A stretch of DNA of 28,255 bases. Origin: Pilasporangium apinafurcum. Lineage: Eukaryota > Oomycota > Peronosporomycetes > Pythiales > Pythiaceae. Below are positions 1 through 9,202 of the stretch, in pieces; the stretch's first letter is position 1, and every line of letters starts with the position of its first letter. The notes under the pieces are model-generated. The model was not told where the DNA came from. It searched no databases and saw nothing but the letters and a program-made list of their open reading frames with translations. The stretch lies in NCBI GenBank assembly GCA_001600495.1, contig BCKE01000002.1:400312-428566 (forward strand), written 5' to 3'. The position numbers and the translations under genes were made by a program.

Positions 1-108
1 GCTACAGTCGTTGCTGGCGCTACAGTCGTTGCTGGCGCTACAGTCGTTGCTGGCGCTACAGTCGTTGCTGGCGCTACAGTCGTTGCTGGCGCTACGGTCG
101 TTGCTGGG
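1..108. repeat. 18-bp coding tandem repeat
   Basis: Five identical copies of GCTACAGTCGTTGCTGGC followed by a sixth copy with two changes (91-108). The array probably continues beyond the left edge. On the minus strand each unit encodes Pro-Ala-Thr-Thr-Val-Ala in frame with the secreted Cys-rich protein. Near-identity of the units suggests recent expansion and possible length polymorphism. Confidence 0.95.
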
Positions 109-662
109 GCCGATGTTGTAGAAGCAGGTGTCGAGAGCGCTGAGCAGTTTAGAAAATGCTCGGATTTTGGGGTCGTTTGCGCCTTGCAGTAGCGACAATG
201 ATCATTGTAGCAGCCAAGACCCCCGTTTAAGCACGTCGTGTCCTTGATAGCAAGAATGCCTGCCGCGAGATCCCCCGACGAGATGCCACACTCACCAGTA
301 CCCTGGACTGGTGCCTGGGTGGGTACTGGGGTTGAAAAGTTGGTTCCCAACGACGAACAGGTCAGCAAATGCAAAGACTGGGACGTGTTGAAGTACCTGC
401 AATGACGGCAATGATCATTGTAGCACCCGAGGCCACCAGTAGCACACATGGTATCATTAATCACTTGGACACCAACAGCTAAATCTCCGTCCGATATGCC
501 GCACGGAGTGACAGTAGTTGTTGCTGGCGTGGTAGTTGTAGTCGCCGTCGACGGGTTTGACGCTCCAAGAACAAGATCAGTAACATGAGCGCCTTGAAAG
601 AGTGCGCACATGGCAACGACCTTTGCCAAGGACCAAAATCCTGTCGCATGTAAATAAACCAT
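1..662 (-). CDS. Secreted cysteine-rich two-module protein with PATTVA repeat tail (3' end cut by window edge)
   Basis: Open on the minus strand from ATG at 662-660 to the left edge, so the stop is outside the window. The N-terminus has a hydrophobic stretch (about residues 8-28, containing SLAKVVAMCALFQGA) that reads as a signal peptide; I take the ATG at 662 because it includes this segment, whereas the ATG at 611 would cut it. After a Thr-rich linker come two copies of a module of about 50 residues: CGIS.GDLA.G...I.DT.C..GGLGCYNDHCR.C, followed by a late Cys (module 1 about 510-357, module 2 about 290-150). Then follows a Thr/Pro/Ala stalk built from a PATTVA hexapeptide. Cys-rich modules on a mucin-like stalk suggest a secreted or wall-associated protein. 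I recall similar Cys patterns in oomycete secretomes but cannot name the family. No function is assigned. Confidence 0.75.
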   Translation of the reverse strand, partial: MVYLHATGFWSLAKVVAMCALFQGAHVTDLVLGASNPSTATTTTTPATTTVTPCGISDGDLAVGVQVINDTMCATGGLGCYNDHCRHCRYFNTSQSLHLLTCSSLGTNFSTPVPTQAPVQGTGECGISSGDLAAGILAIKDTTCLNGGLGCYNDHCRYCKAQTTPKSEHFLNCSALSTPASTTSAPATTVAPATTVAPATTVAPATTVAPATTVAPATTV

Positions 663-1648
663 CACTTTTGTCCAGAAAGCCAATGCAAATCGTCACGTTT
701 GGATCTTTGCAGGAGAATGCGAAAAAAGCAATGACCACTGAGTTGGAATGCTTCATTCGGAGACCTTTCAAAAAGACACCCGTTATCAGGAAAAACCAAG
801 ACGCGGTCGTTTCGGTGCTCACAAAGGTCGCTTACTGATGAAGATGGTTTAGCACCGAGATTCGTGAGTAAAGCCGCTTCTTCCATTCTTGACAAACCTA
901 TCAGTTGAGAAACGCTTGGTGCCGTCCCCGGTTCACGCAGGTGTTCCTATAACTTAGTTGCATAACATAACTAGTGAGGTCATTAACTGGAAAATGGTAA
1001 TCAACGGTATTCGAGCGATGCTTCATTCAATTCTTCTCCAAAACCACGTTGCTAGAGCGTTAGCATAAGTCTTGTCCGTTTCTCAATCCTTCACGCAGCA
1101 TTTTCAGTGCGACGCTTCACGACATGTCATTTACAGTGTCATTCGTACAGACACTTTGCTGATGGGATTTTCATAAAAACACAATATGTTGTCGAAGATT
1201 ATAACAAACAAGTTGTGCACGACCGCTCAGCTCCCCTATATCCCTGTCGGTGGTGGTTATCATTGTGAAAGGACAGCAGAGTGAGCACCCACTAACCAAT
1301 GAGACCATTGAAATGAGTCAAACATTGTCTCAATGACATAGCTTCTGGTGCTGGGTTTTCCTGTGCAGAAATCAAGAACTTCAACAATTCCGATTTAACT
1401 GATCGCAGAACACATTCTCTCTATGCAACTGACAGCAAGCCAAGATCGTTCAGATTGGTACTAATGGAATATAGAGAGCAGATCTCGAGAATTATGGTTA
1501 CTGTCCAAGACCGATTTGGGTATGGACTTCTTGTGCAAATATATAAAGAACGTAGCGTCCAAGTCGTGGTTCACGCCGACCAACAACTTCATCAAGACAA
1601 CAATGAAGACATAGAAGCGCAAGAACCCCCAAGAAGATCTTTCGTCTC
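663..1648. other. Intergenic stretch, no gene recognised
   Basis: About 990 bases between the start of the Cys-rich gene and the Fanzor-like fragment. Short open frames exist on both strands but none has recognisable motifs or splice structure. The part next to 663 should hold the promoter of the minus-strand gene. The part after about 1450 may be decayed sequence upstream of the Fanzor-like fragment. Confidence 0.5.
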
Positions 1649-1897
1649 GTGTTAACGTCTTCGTTGTCAGAAGAAATGGAAGGAAGACTGGAGTGCTCAA
1701 AAGACTCCGAAAGGATCAAAAGACGCAAGGTAGATAAACTAATTCTGAACAGGATCTTAAAAGTGAACCTGCATCCAACGAAGGAACAGAAGCAACCTCT
1801 CAAGAAGATATTTGCTACCAGAAAGTCTTGGAATGTCAACGCTGCTAGAAACATCTTTTTCAAGAATGAACACCTTCTCATGGAGTCCAAGTATTGA
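1649..1897 (+). pseudogene. Detached N-terminal fragment resembling Fanzor/TnpB
   Basis: An open frame of about 82 codons running into a TGA. It contains KVNLHPTKEQKQPLKKIF followed by an Arg/Trp/Asn stretch. This resembles the start of TnpB and Fanzor proteins, where a basic strand, a 'PT.EQ...L...F' helix and a following Arg/Asn segment are typical. Nothing of the RuvC part follows on this strand, and the frame does not begin at an ATG (its first codon is GTG). It faces away from the larger Fanzor relic at 2465-4341, so it is either a second truncated copy or an inverted piece. Sequence just after it (1881-1936) recurs at 26652-26710. The assignment rests on one motif and is moderate. Confidence 0.5.
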
Positions 1898-2332
1898 AGA
1901 TGGCTACTCCGCGATTGTCTAGTCTTAGCTTTTGCTGGTTGAGTCAGATCCAAAGAAAAAACAGGAGCTCTTCCCTGAAGTACGAAAGTACCTTATATGA
2001 GGCCAAGCCAAAGAAAAGTATCCTTACACACTTTTTGAGGTTTTTCAACTAAGCATACCACGATATTCTACAACGTTTTCGCTATATTTTGAGGTATCAA
2101 GCATAGAAATCGGCCGAGTATCCATGAAGTTATTAGGCCGAGACGCGAAGGTCCGTCCGAAGGGTCATTTTTTTATTGTTGATTTTGGTACAAAAATTGA
2201 GATCTGTTGAATGGACCTACACATAACTTCAAAATCGCACCAACTTTGAAGGCACTTTACAAAAAACCTCGAAAATGCATTAAAGATACTTTTCTTTGGT
2301 TTGGTCTCATATGATCTCTTGAGGTGTGAGTA
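1881..2332 (+). repeat. Decayed dispersed repeat, copy 1
   Basis: Two blocks recur in the same order and orientation near the right end of the window. Block 1 is 1881-1936, matching 26652-26710 at most positions (core TCGTCTAGTCTTA against TTGTCTAGTCTTA). Block 2 is 2308-2324 and is identical over 17 bases to 26776-26792 (CATATGATCTCTTGAGG). The spacing is about 300 bases longer here. This looks like two diverged copies of one mobile element with an internal insertion or deletion. Confidence 0.6.
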
Positions 2333-2392
2333 ACCTTTATTCCCCATGTGTCCTGTGTCACGCGTGGTAGAGAACACATGGAGAATAAAGAT
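2333..2392. repeat. Hairpin element P1, MITE-like
   Basis: A 60-base imperfect palindrome. The left arm ACCTTTATTCCCCATGTG pairs with the right arm CACATGGAGAATAAAGAT, around a core with CACGCG. It is preceded by TA (2331-2332) and followed by CA, a likely decayed TA. It shares arms with P2 (4796-4850) and P3 (26359-26443). It lies 73 bases downstream of the stop codon of the Fanzor relic. Confidence 0.8.
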
Positions 2393-2464
2393 CACACTTA
2401 TCCATTTCCGGAATCATAGCAGTGAGGATATTTATCATCTCAGTTTTTGATTTCGAGTACCAAT

Positions 2465-4341
2465 TCATCCTTTACCCCTTGTGAACGCCTCAAGTCTCTT
2501 CTTTTTCTTCACTTGATCGATGAATAGTCTCAAAATATTTATTGCGGCGTTGATGTCACGGTCCCACAATGTGCGATGGCATTCACTATTTTTGCAGTGT
2601 CGCACACCATAAAGACCGTCACTGACAACTTTTCTGTCAAGGACGAACCCCTTCATCCTCTTATGACAAGCACAACACAGTTTGTTCATCCTGAACTCGT
2701 TCACATCAACAACACGACACCTGGAACCAACTTTCTTCTCTAGGGTCGTTGTGGGAACATTAACGTTGCCTTTAGCTGAGCTTGTGAAACTTGCATCTCC
2801 ATACGCGATAACAGTTCGTTTATTACCACCTGTAAGGTTCTTGACTACCTTCTCGTACGTCTGTTGTCGACGGATGTAGGTCGACCATCGTAGCCTCTTC
2901 ATCCTCGTTGATGAATATACGCCAAAAAGACAATCCAAATACACGAGACAAAATCTCACCCGTTTCAAATAGGAGACAAGGTTCGCAACTTTTGTCGAAG
3001 GAACGCTTTCATTGAAGGTTTTGATGTCAGGCTCAGCACCAATCCACTCTTTGGTCAACTTTGTTCGTCTATGGTAGCCGCACTCTCTGTAGAAACGACC
3101 CTTCGACCAGTGGATGACTTCATGTTTGACGTTCTCTCCTTTCGGTTTTTGCAGCGTAGCCATGCTTTCCTCTTTGTAGACGACAGCAGTGAAGATCTTC
3201 TTTCTTTCCGGGTCTAAACCAAAGATCCAGTCTTCAAGAGAAAATGTCTCTTTTTGCTCTCTCGCGAGAAGCTTTGGACGGGAGATTGTCAAACTGACAT
3301 ACCGTCGGTCGAAATGAAGTGCTCAAACTCCTTTCGCTGGACTTTGGTCACAAGACCTGTATTGAAGCACGTGCACCATAATTCAGCTTTGTCAGCGTAA
3401 AGCTCAACAGGATCATCCAAAGCCTTAGCAAGTTCCTTCAGGACGGTGGTGTTGATCTTAATAAAAATGGGTCTGAACTGTTTCTGTGAAAGCAAAGACC
3501 AGACTCGGCAATCATTCATTCTATCATCTACGTGAGCTTGTATGTCTATCAACAATGTGTGAAGAAAGGATATGTAGCATTCCGGAGAACTCTTCAACTT
3601 GGATGGCGGCAGTTCGATCTCGTTTCTTACTCTATCCGATAATTCCTGCATCCAAACAATCTTCTCAGTATGGATGGGATACTTCTTGAACCTGGAGTAC
3701 GCAGGGATCAGATTGGATAAGCTATCCTAAGTTTGGATGCTTGCGCAGACCAGCAGTAAAACAACACTCTTGATTATCTTGCCTTGGTGCTTTTCAAAAT
3801 AGTCACTGTTGTGAAGACGTATCTACAGGCGCATCCACTTACACAAGCGGGAGTAGAACGTCAATCGGTTGCTGACTTGAAAATTCTACCTTGCTTATTG
3901 CGCGATCATAACCAACATCTGAGTCATATAGGATTTCTTCTCTGTCGGTTCACAAACTGAAGGATGCTGGGCCATGTAAATATTTCGACTGGTTTCCAAT
4001 TCAAGATTGACGACCTTTCTATTGCCGGCCAAGTTGGCTATTGCAGATGTGCATCNATTGAAGAAGTTATTATCCAATGGAGAAAGTTCTTCGCCAGCTT
4101 CCAATAATCGCAGAACATGGACGGATGCCAGCATAGATACCTCACATGCTATTCTTGAACAAAGTCGCACAGCCTCATCAATCTTTTTTACTATTCTTTT
4201 GTCTTTGCAAAACTTTCGTCATCCAGTCTTCACAGTGGTGTAGACTATTTGCTTTTGTCGAACTTTCCGTTCCGCAAAATCCGGGCGGGCTCTCCGCTTT
4301 TTAGTGGTGTTCTCTTCAATATCATCGCTCGTTGATGCCAT
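2465..4341 (-). pseudogene. Fanzor (eukaryotic TnpB-like, Fanzor1-type) nuclease pseudogene
   Basis: On the minus strand a frame opens at ATG 4341 and can be followed to a stop at 2465, about 625 residues, the size of Fanzor1 proteins. It is broken. In-frame stops occur at 4221-4219, at 3897-3895 and at several places between 3890 and 3720, and the frame changes by one near 3290. Recognisable parts are an N-terminal helical region with VSMLASVHVLRLLEAG (about 4150-4085), a middle region (3651-3289), and the RuvC and zinc-finger region (3292-2465). Catalytic residues expected for the family are present: Asp in FGLDPERKKIF, Glu in VDVNEFRMNKLC and Asp in DRDINAAINIL. The zinc-binding cysteines CCAC and C...EC, and the GDASF motif, are also kept. 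Intact members are RNA-guided DNA nucleases carried by mobile elements. The family call is confident; activity is not expected. Confidence 0.85.
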
Positions 4342-4962
4342 TTTATCACAACGTTCAAAAACAAGGACGCCTCGTAGTTGGTTTGATTTTTTCGGCGCCT
4401 TTGACTATCCTGTTTCTCAAAGCTGCAGTTCTTTCTATCTTGGCAAATGATGTTGAAGCAACATTCAATAGATGGCTGCTAGGATGTGAGGTGGTAAATG
4501 CTTGAATTCAATATGCTTCGCTATTGAGAAGCCGGAAACGATTCATTTAAGAGATGCCATCGAAATGAGAAACTCTCAAACTCCTGAGAAGTACCTTGTG
4601 GTGTATACTTGATTTTTCTAACTCCATATATCTTAACCTTTTTTTCCTCACTCAAGGTGTATAATTTAATTTTCTGGAAACGCGATTAATCGTCAACATG
4701 GCCTTTCAAGATGATTGCGCACGCAGTAAGAGCCACCAAGGAGTCTCTCCATCCAGGTAATTTTAAAGTCTACTCTCAAGGCAATCTTAGTTTTAATCTT
4801 TATTCCCCACATCATTTCTACAACGCGTTGTACAAGTGGGGAATAAAGGGTAATGTTTATAATAAACACTAATAAAAGTATTTAGCCGCTATTGTTGTAA
4901 AATAATACGAGTGACTGGAAAACTCGCTCATCGCACTTGACTATAATTTCACACAGTTGAGA
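4342..4962. other. Intergenic region between divergent Fanzor relic and NFRKB-like gene
   Basis: Contains hairpin P2 (4796-4850) and the upstream region of the NFRKB-like gene. A possible upstream coding exon lies at 4698-4756: ATG in a good context (AACATGG), 59 nt, ending in CCAG before GTAATT. It can be joined in frame to an acceptor at 4960-4961, adding 20 residues before the ATG at 4963. If so, P2 sits inside the first intron. Nothing else is recognised. Confidence 0.45.
4796..4850. repeat. Hairpin element P2 with TA flanks, MITE-like
   Basis: A 55-base palindrome. The arms ATCTTTATTCCCCAC and GTGGGGAATAAAGGG enclose a core that is itself palindromic (ACAACGCGTTGT). TA lies directly on both sides (4794-4795 and 4851-4852), as in target-site duplications of Tc1/mariner-type elements. 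The right flank (4851-4885, with ACACTAATAA) resembles the right flank of P3, so the palindrome may belong to a larger repeat. Confidence 0.85.
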
Positions 4963-7900
4963 ATGACAGCAACGATGACAAGCATTGCGCGAAAACTGAT
5001 GACAGATGGGGAATCAAAGAGCGTACACTTCGAAGAAGACAAAGAGTCAGACCCAACGGAGGTCATTTTCGTACCGAAATCGCAAGGTTCGTTGAGTCCT
5101 GATAGGATACTATGTGCCAGAATCACCATTGATGGCTCTTAGAAGTCGAGTGAGAAATCTAAATGTATCTATCTCTCTTTGTGCAATGGACTGTGTGATG
5201 TATTAGTATTGCTCTCGGGTCCTATCACCTTCGAGTCTGATGATGATGATGTCGAGAACACGACGCCATCTCGATTGGACGACCTTCAACACCCAACTAC
5301 CAATGTTGGAGACGCATTATTGTCGTCAGAAGTTGGATATTTAGATGATCGATTAATCCGTTTCATCAAATTACCAGTGGAAATCGTGTCAAAGTCGCTG
5401 GTCGGTTTGTTTCCGAGTGATACATGGATAAAGCTATTAAATGATGATGAACGACGGCACTTATTCCCATATCTCCCCAACCTTAATGGCTGGAATGGGC
5501 TGACGCACGAAGAGGCAACAGAGGTGAATTTGTGTCAGCTCTTCGAAGGTGCAAATTTCAATTTTGGAAACCCTATTGCAGCTCTAAGTCAAGAAATAAT
5601 GCAAGGCCATCGCACTGTCAGAGTAAGTTTCATTTTGTGCAGTGTACCATTTTCACTAACATCAGTGCGATAGTAACCATTTTCTCCTGTGAACCACGAC
5701 GCGATTTTCCTAGGCATTACAGAATAGAAAGAAGCGTACTGACGAAGAAAAAATGGCATTCAAACGAAACAAAGAACGTGTTTTGAGTCAGCGTCAAAAG
5801 GTTGGACTGCTAATCAGAGTTTGGCAATGTGTTTGCTTGTCTCAATGTGGTCTTATGTGTGCTTCTAAACAGGATGTACAAACACAGCAAACAGTCCAGA
5901 CAATGCTAGGGATGCAGGATGGATATACATTTGGGGAGAAAAACGAAATTTCAACACGTGAAGATTCTGACTCTCGTGTACTCAAACGACCACGTCTGTC
6001 AAACAACAGGATATACATCCTTAAAGATATACAGCCCGAAGTTGAGTCAGTAATCAACCCTCCAGTACGAATCACAGCTCAGAATTCCCTCTTCCTTGCT
6101 ATAAGAGAAGCGTTTATGTCAGCCAACCAAAGTGACGCCCAAAGTGCCGATGATATCCTTTCATACCCTTGATGCCACTTGAACCGGAACCAAAAGGTTG
6201 TTACTTGTCATTTTGATTTCCTTAGCCAATTTGGTATTCACATATCTACAGGTATCTACATGAGCATCATGAGCGCAAAATTCCTGCACTACAAGGTGAG
6301 TTCTTAGTGCTAATCAAGATCAAACAACAGTCAGTTTTAATTTTTGGCTGTACTACTGCATAGATCTCTTCGCGTACATGGATCAACAGCAATTTGTGGA
6401 GGCAGCGCTGCATTTTTTGTGTAATCCATGCACTCCGTCTACGCCAAAGAAGAAAAGCGCTGATGCCCATGAAAAGCAAGTAACTCCATCTCCTTGGAGT
6501 ACAAAGTATATGGACTTTAATCCCGAAACTAGCCAATTTTCTTGGCGAAAGGATGGTATCTACTTCGTTTGATTCACCGCCACTTGATTCTTTTCTCATC
6601 GTTGTGGTTTCTGCGGTTGGACTATCAATTACAGGGTGCCAAGATTCACTCATGGAAACAAGTTGCTTGCTGATCTTGGAACAGTTGTTTCGATCACCAG
6701 TACCTGAAATCATGGACGTGTATAAATCCAAACGGTATGTGGAGAGATCCGTTTATGTATTTGCACGTCTATCGGGAAAACACACCGGCTCAATGGTGAG
6801 ATTTTGTTGTCGAAACAGAACAACAATCCAATCCATGCGTCGTAACTTGAGACAATTGGTGGCGGCTACGGAAGTTGAAGCTCTTCGTCGTGACAACCCC
6901 GTGTTTACCGCCATGGAGCGTGCAGCAGCGGAACCTACTGCGGCCGTATTAAAAGCGAGTTTGGTAAGCTTTGATTGCTCATCATTTTCCTCCTACAATG
7001 TTGGGGGTATTCTGACAAAATGCAGTGTTTTCTCTACGTACTGTTTGTATGATGCCCATCTGATTGTGTATACAGATTCCACGTCATCCAGATTATGCCT
7101 GTGACGTAGAGAATTTTCACAATCAAGAGCGGGAGCGCTATGATAATTCATCACAACCATACACGTGAGTCCGACTATCTTTCCCAATGTGGAGATAGAC
7201 TATCTTGACAATGGAATTCCTCTCATGTTTTTGTCCCTATAGATACATTAATAAAGTGAGTGGAACACGCAGTTTCGTGGGTCCAACGTTGGATGTACCT
7301 AGATCAACATATGATGATCAAGTCCTGGTTGAAAATGCCCCCAGTGTGGTGAAGATGATCAATTTGGTAGAGTTGTGGCTTTGTTGGTGCTGTATTCAGG
7401 GTAATCATGAACTTGAAGTGCTGATATGTGTGACATTGAAGGTTTACGACGCAGTTGCGCGGCTGCCTGATCAGCAAGGTACACGCGTCGATGTGAAAAA
7501 TTTGGTTCGTAATTCTCAGTACGTACAGATTGATCAAGACTATGAAGTGTTCGTTCAAATCTATCGCGCTCCTCTCGCTCTAAATCTTATATGCGCGTGT
7601 TCTTGGTTTTAGGTTCCTCCGTGGAAACGTGAACGATGCTGTACTAGATGAGGTAAGTGTCATTCTGTTTTACAAGGATGGGAATTATCTCCGGTCATAT
7701 TGTACAAATGAACGATAATGCTAATTGGATAATCTTGACATGTTGTACTACGTTGTATGTAGGCGTTGGTGCAGGCTCTGAATCAACTTGACCAGGAAAA
7801 AGCACTGGATAGAAGCTCTGGTTCACCTATTGTTATTTTTGATACCTCTCATGGTGTCTGGCGACTTGTGAATAGAGCCACGTTAGGAGAATTTGAAAAA

Positions 7901-8104
7901 CGAAATCTGGGAAGCGAGTCAGAAAGTGGTGCGACTGGCGATCTGTCTGGCTCAGTTGGGAGTCCAGAATTATCAACACACCATCCCCTGACGGATTCAG
8001 GTTCACCAGTGACCGCCATCTCGGAAAGTTCAACGAACTCTGAGATTCCCAACCAACCAACGACGGGACATATCACTATTAGCTTGCGGAATCTGCTGCA
8101 CTGA
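4963..8104 (+). CDS. NFRKB: NFRKB-like protein, INO80 chromatin-remodelling complex subunit (12 exons)
   Basis: Spliced model: 4963-5086, 5207-5622, 5714-5800, 5873-6152, 6242-6295, 6364-6555, 6635-6963, 7076-7164, 7243-7366, 7442-7518, 7613-7652, 7763-8104; 2154 nt, 717 residues, with all phases agreeing. The N-terminal part holds a DEUBAD-like segment (LPVEIV...SDTWIKLLNDDERRHLFPYLP, then NFNFGNP), as in NFRKB. The C-terminal part matches the NFRKB winged-helix region: AVARLPDQQGTR, NSQFLRGNV and GVWRLVNR. NFRKB (INO80G) binds the deubiquitinase UCH37 and INO80 in the nucleus. The linker after the DEUBAD is Lys/Arg-rich, and the tail is Ser/Gly-rich. Most introns have GT-AG ends; the fourth, 6153-6241, reads as AT-AC. 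The first junction (GTTCGT donor) is the weakest, and an extra 5' exon at 4698-4756 is possible. The family is recognised from memory of the human and plant proteins. Confidence 0.82.
6153..6241 (+). other. Probable U12-type AT-AC intron in the NFRKB-like gene
   Basis: The intron starts with ATATCCTTT, an exact match to the minor-spliceosome 5' splice site, and ends in TTCAC. TTCCTTAGC at 6218-6226 is close to the U12 branch consensus TTCCTTRAC, with its A 17 nt before the end. No GT donor in the last exon-4 codons keeps the frame, while this AT-AC pair joins G to AT (Asp) and gives SADDIYRYLHEHHE, continuing into family-like sequence. Oomycetes are known to have minor-spliceosome components. 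Confidence 0.75.
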
Positions 8105-9202
8105 GGTGTTAAACCCTCAGCCATTATTCCCCCAATCCTCCTACACGTGCTCTTTGACGACCCTTGCTTCGTGTGTTCAAATGTGTCAAGGACTGAATGT
8201 GATTCGGGTTCAGTTCTAGGCAGATAATAAATCTTGAAGAAAAGATAAGTTCTTCTACATCGAATTGTATGCATGCGTCATCGTTTACTGGAATGCTATG
8301 ACCGATCTGAAAGCTCGCGTGCCGACTGGCAACAGGTGTGAAAATCTTGGACGTGGCCATTACTGTCAAGGATGAACACGTGTAGATTCGTCCTTCTAGA
8401 TTCCCATTCCGACCCAGCAGTCGATTTCTTTAGGTTCTATACGCTGGAACAATGGAATCGTCACCTTGTACGGCAGCTAGGCTCCAAATCGAATCTCGGT
8501 GAATCTTAAAGAGTTGGGCCATCCCCTAAATGGCCGGTTTCTGTCCGAATATGGTATAGTCCCATGGCTTTTTTCTGGGATTCGTCGCAGTCAGCAAATC
8601 TATTATGAATTTACAAAACTGGACTGTTTGTCATGGATAATATATAATATCAAACACTTATACTATGCTTCAAATTGAAATATACCATATTTTGTTATTG
8701 TTATATTAATTACTACCTTTTAATGAATTTATCCTTAATTAGTTTAGAGAAGCCATTGTTTTTTCCTTGGTGATGAAAATGAAGCCTTGGCGAGGAAAGC
8801 GCGATCGTCCAACTCAACGGCAACTCCATCCTTCTCCTCGTACAGGCGTCATTCTCTCATTTTCTTGCCTACAAGCGTAAGGAATACCTGCCGTTGTGTT
8901 GGTGGTGTGATTGTACGCATCCAATCCCACAACGGTAAAAGAGCTATCTAGCAGACTTGCACTTCTTTTTTTCTTCGTACGTACCAGCCAACCAGGTTGA
9001 AAAGCTGCAATCTCTATAGTTGCCTCTACTTCTCTTCGGTTCCCTCTCCCCATCATCGCATACTGAATTTTTGGATCACCCGGATTGTCGACCGCACGCC
9101 ACTGGCACAAGCAAGTGAAACAGGCTAACACGGGCAAAGCAGCAAGTAAAGCACCGACACTGATCTCAGTTTTTGATTTGCGCGGTGAACGCATCTTCCT
9201 TG
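8105..9202. other. Intergenic region upstream of the SPX gene
   Basis: About 1.1 kb. The stretch 8630-8760 is strongly AT-rich. A minus-strand open frame of 149 codons covers 8814-9263 and overlaps the first SPX exon. I do not recognise its product and consider it more likely chance or promoter sequence. No RNA gene seen. Confidence 0.45.

Noticed and set aside
4963-5086. Alternative frame in NFRKB exon 1 reading ENDSNDDKHCAKTDDRW
   Set aside because: No in-phase ATG or junction leads into it, and it ends in stops after 5100. The chosen frame has an ATG and a consistent join to exon 2.
5753-6172. Reading through 5801-5872 and on to the TGA at 6170-6172 as a continuous ORF
   Set aside because: The stretch 5801-5872 has clean GT-AG borders in phase, and the end at the TGA is explained by the AT-AC intron starting at 6153.
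6635-6850. Alternative frame in NFRKB exon 7 reading WRDPFMYLHVYRENTPAQW
   Set aside because: It looks protein-like but is interrupted by TGA and does not join in phase to either neighbouring exon. The other frame is open throughout and agrees with both junctions.
8190-8240. tRNA-like GGTTCAGTTCTAGG string
   Set aside because: No matching acceptor stem, anticodon arm or D arm could be folded around it. No tRNA was found in the window.
7849-8274. Minus-strand frame of 141 codons
   Set aside because: Shadow of the last NFRKB exon, with no motifs of its own.
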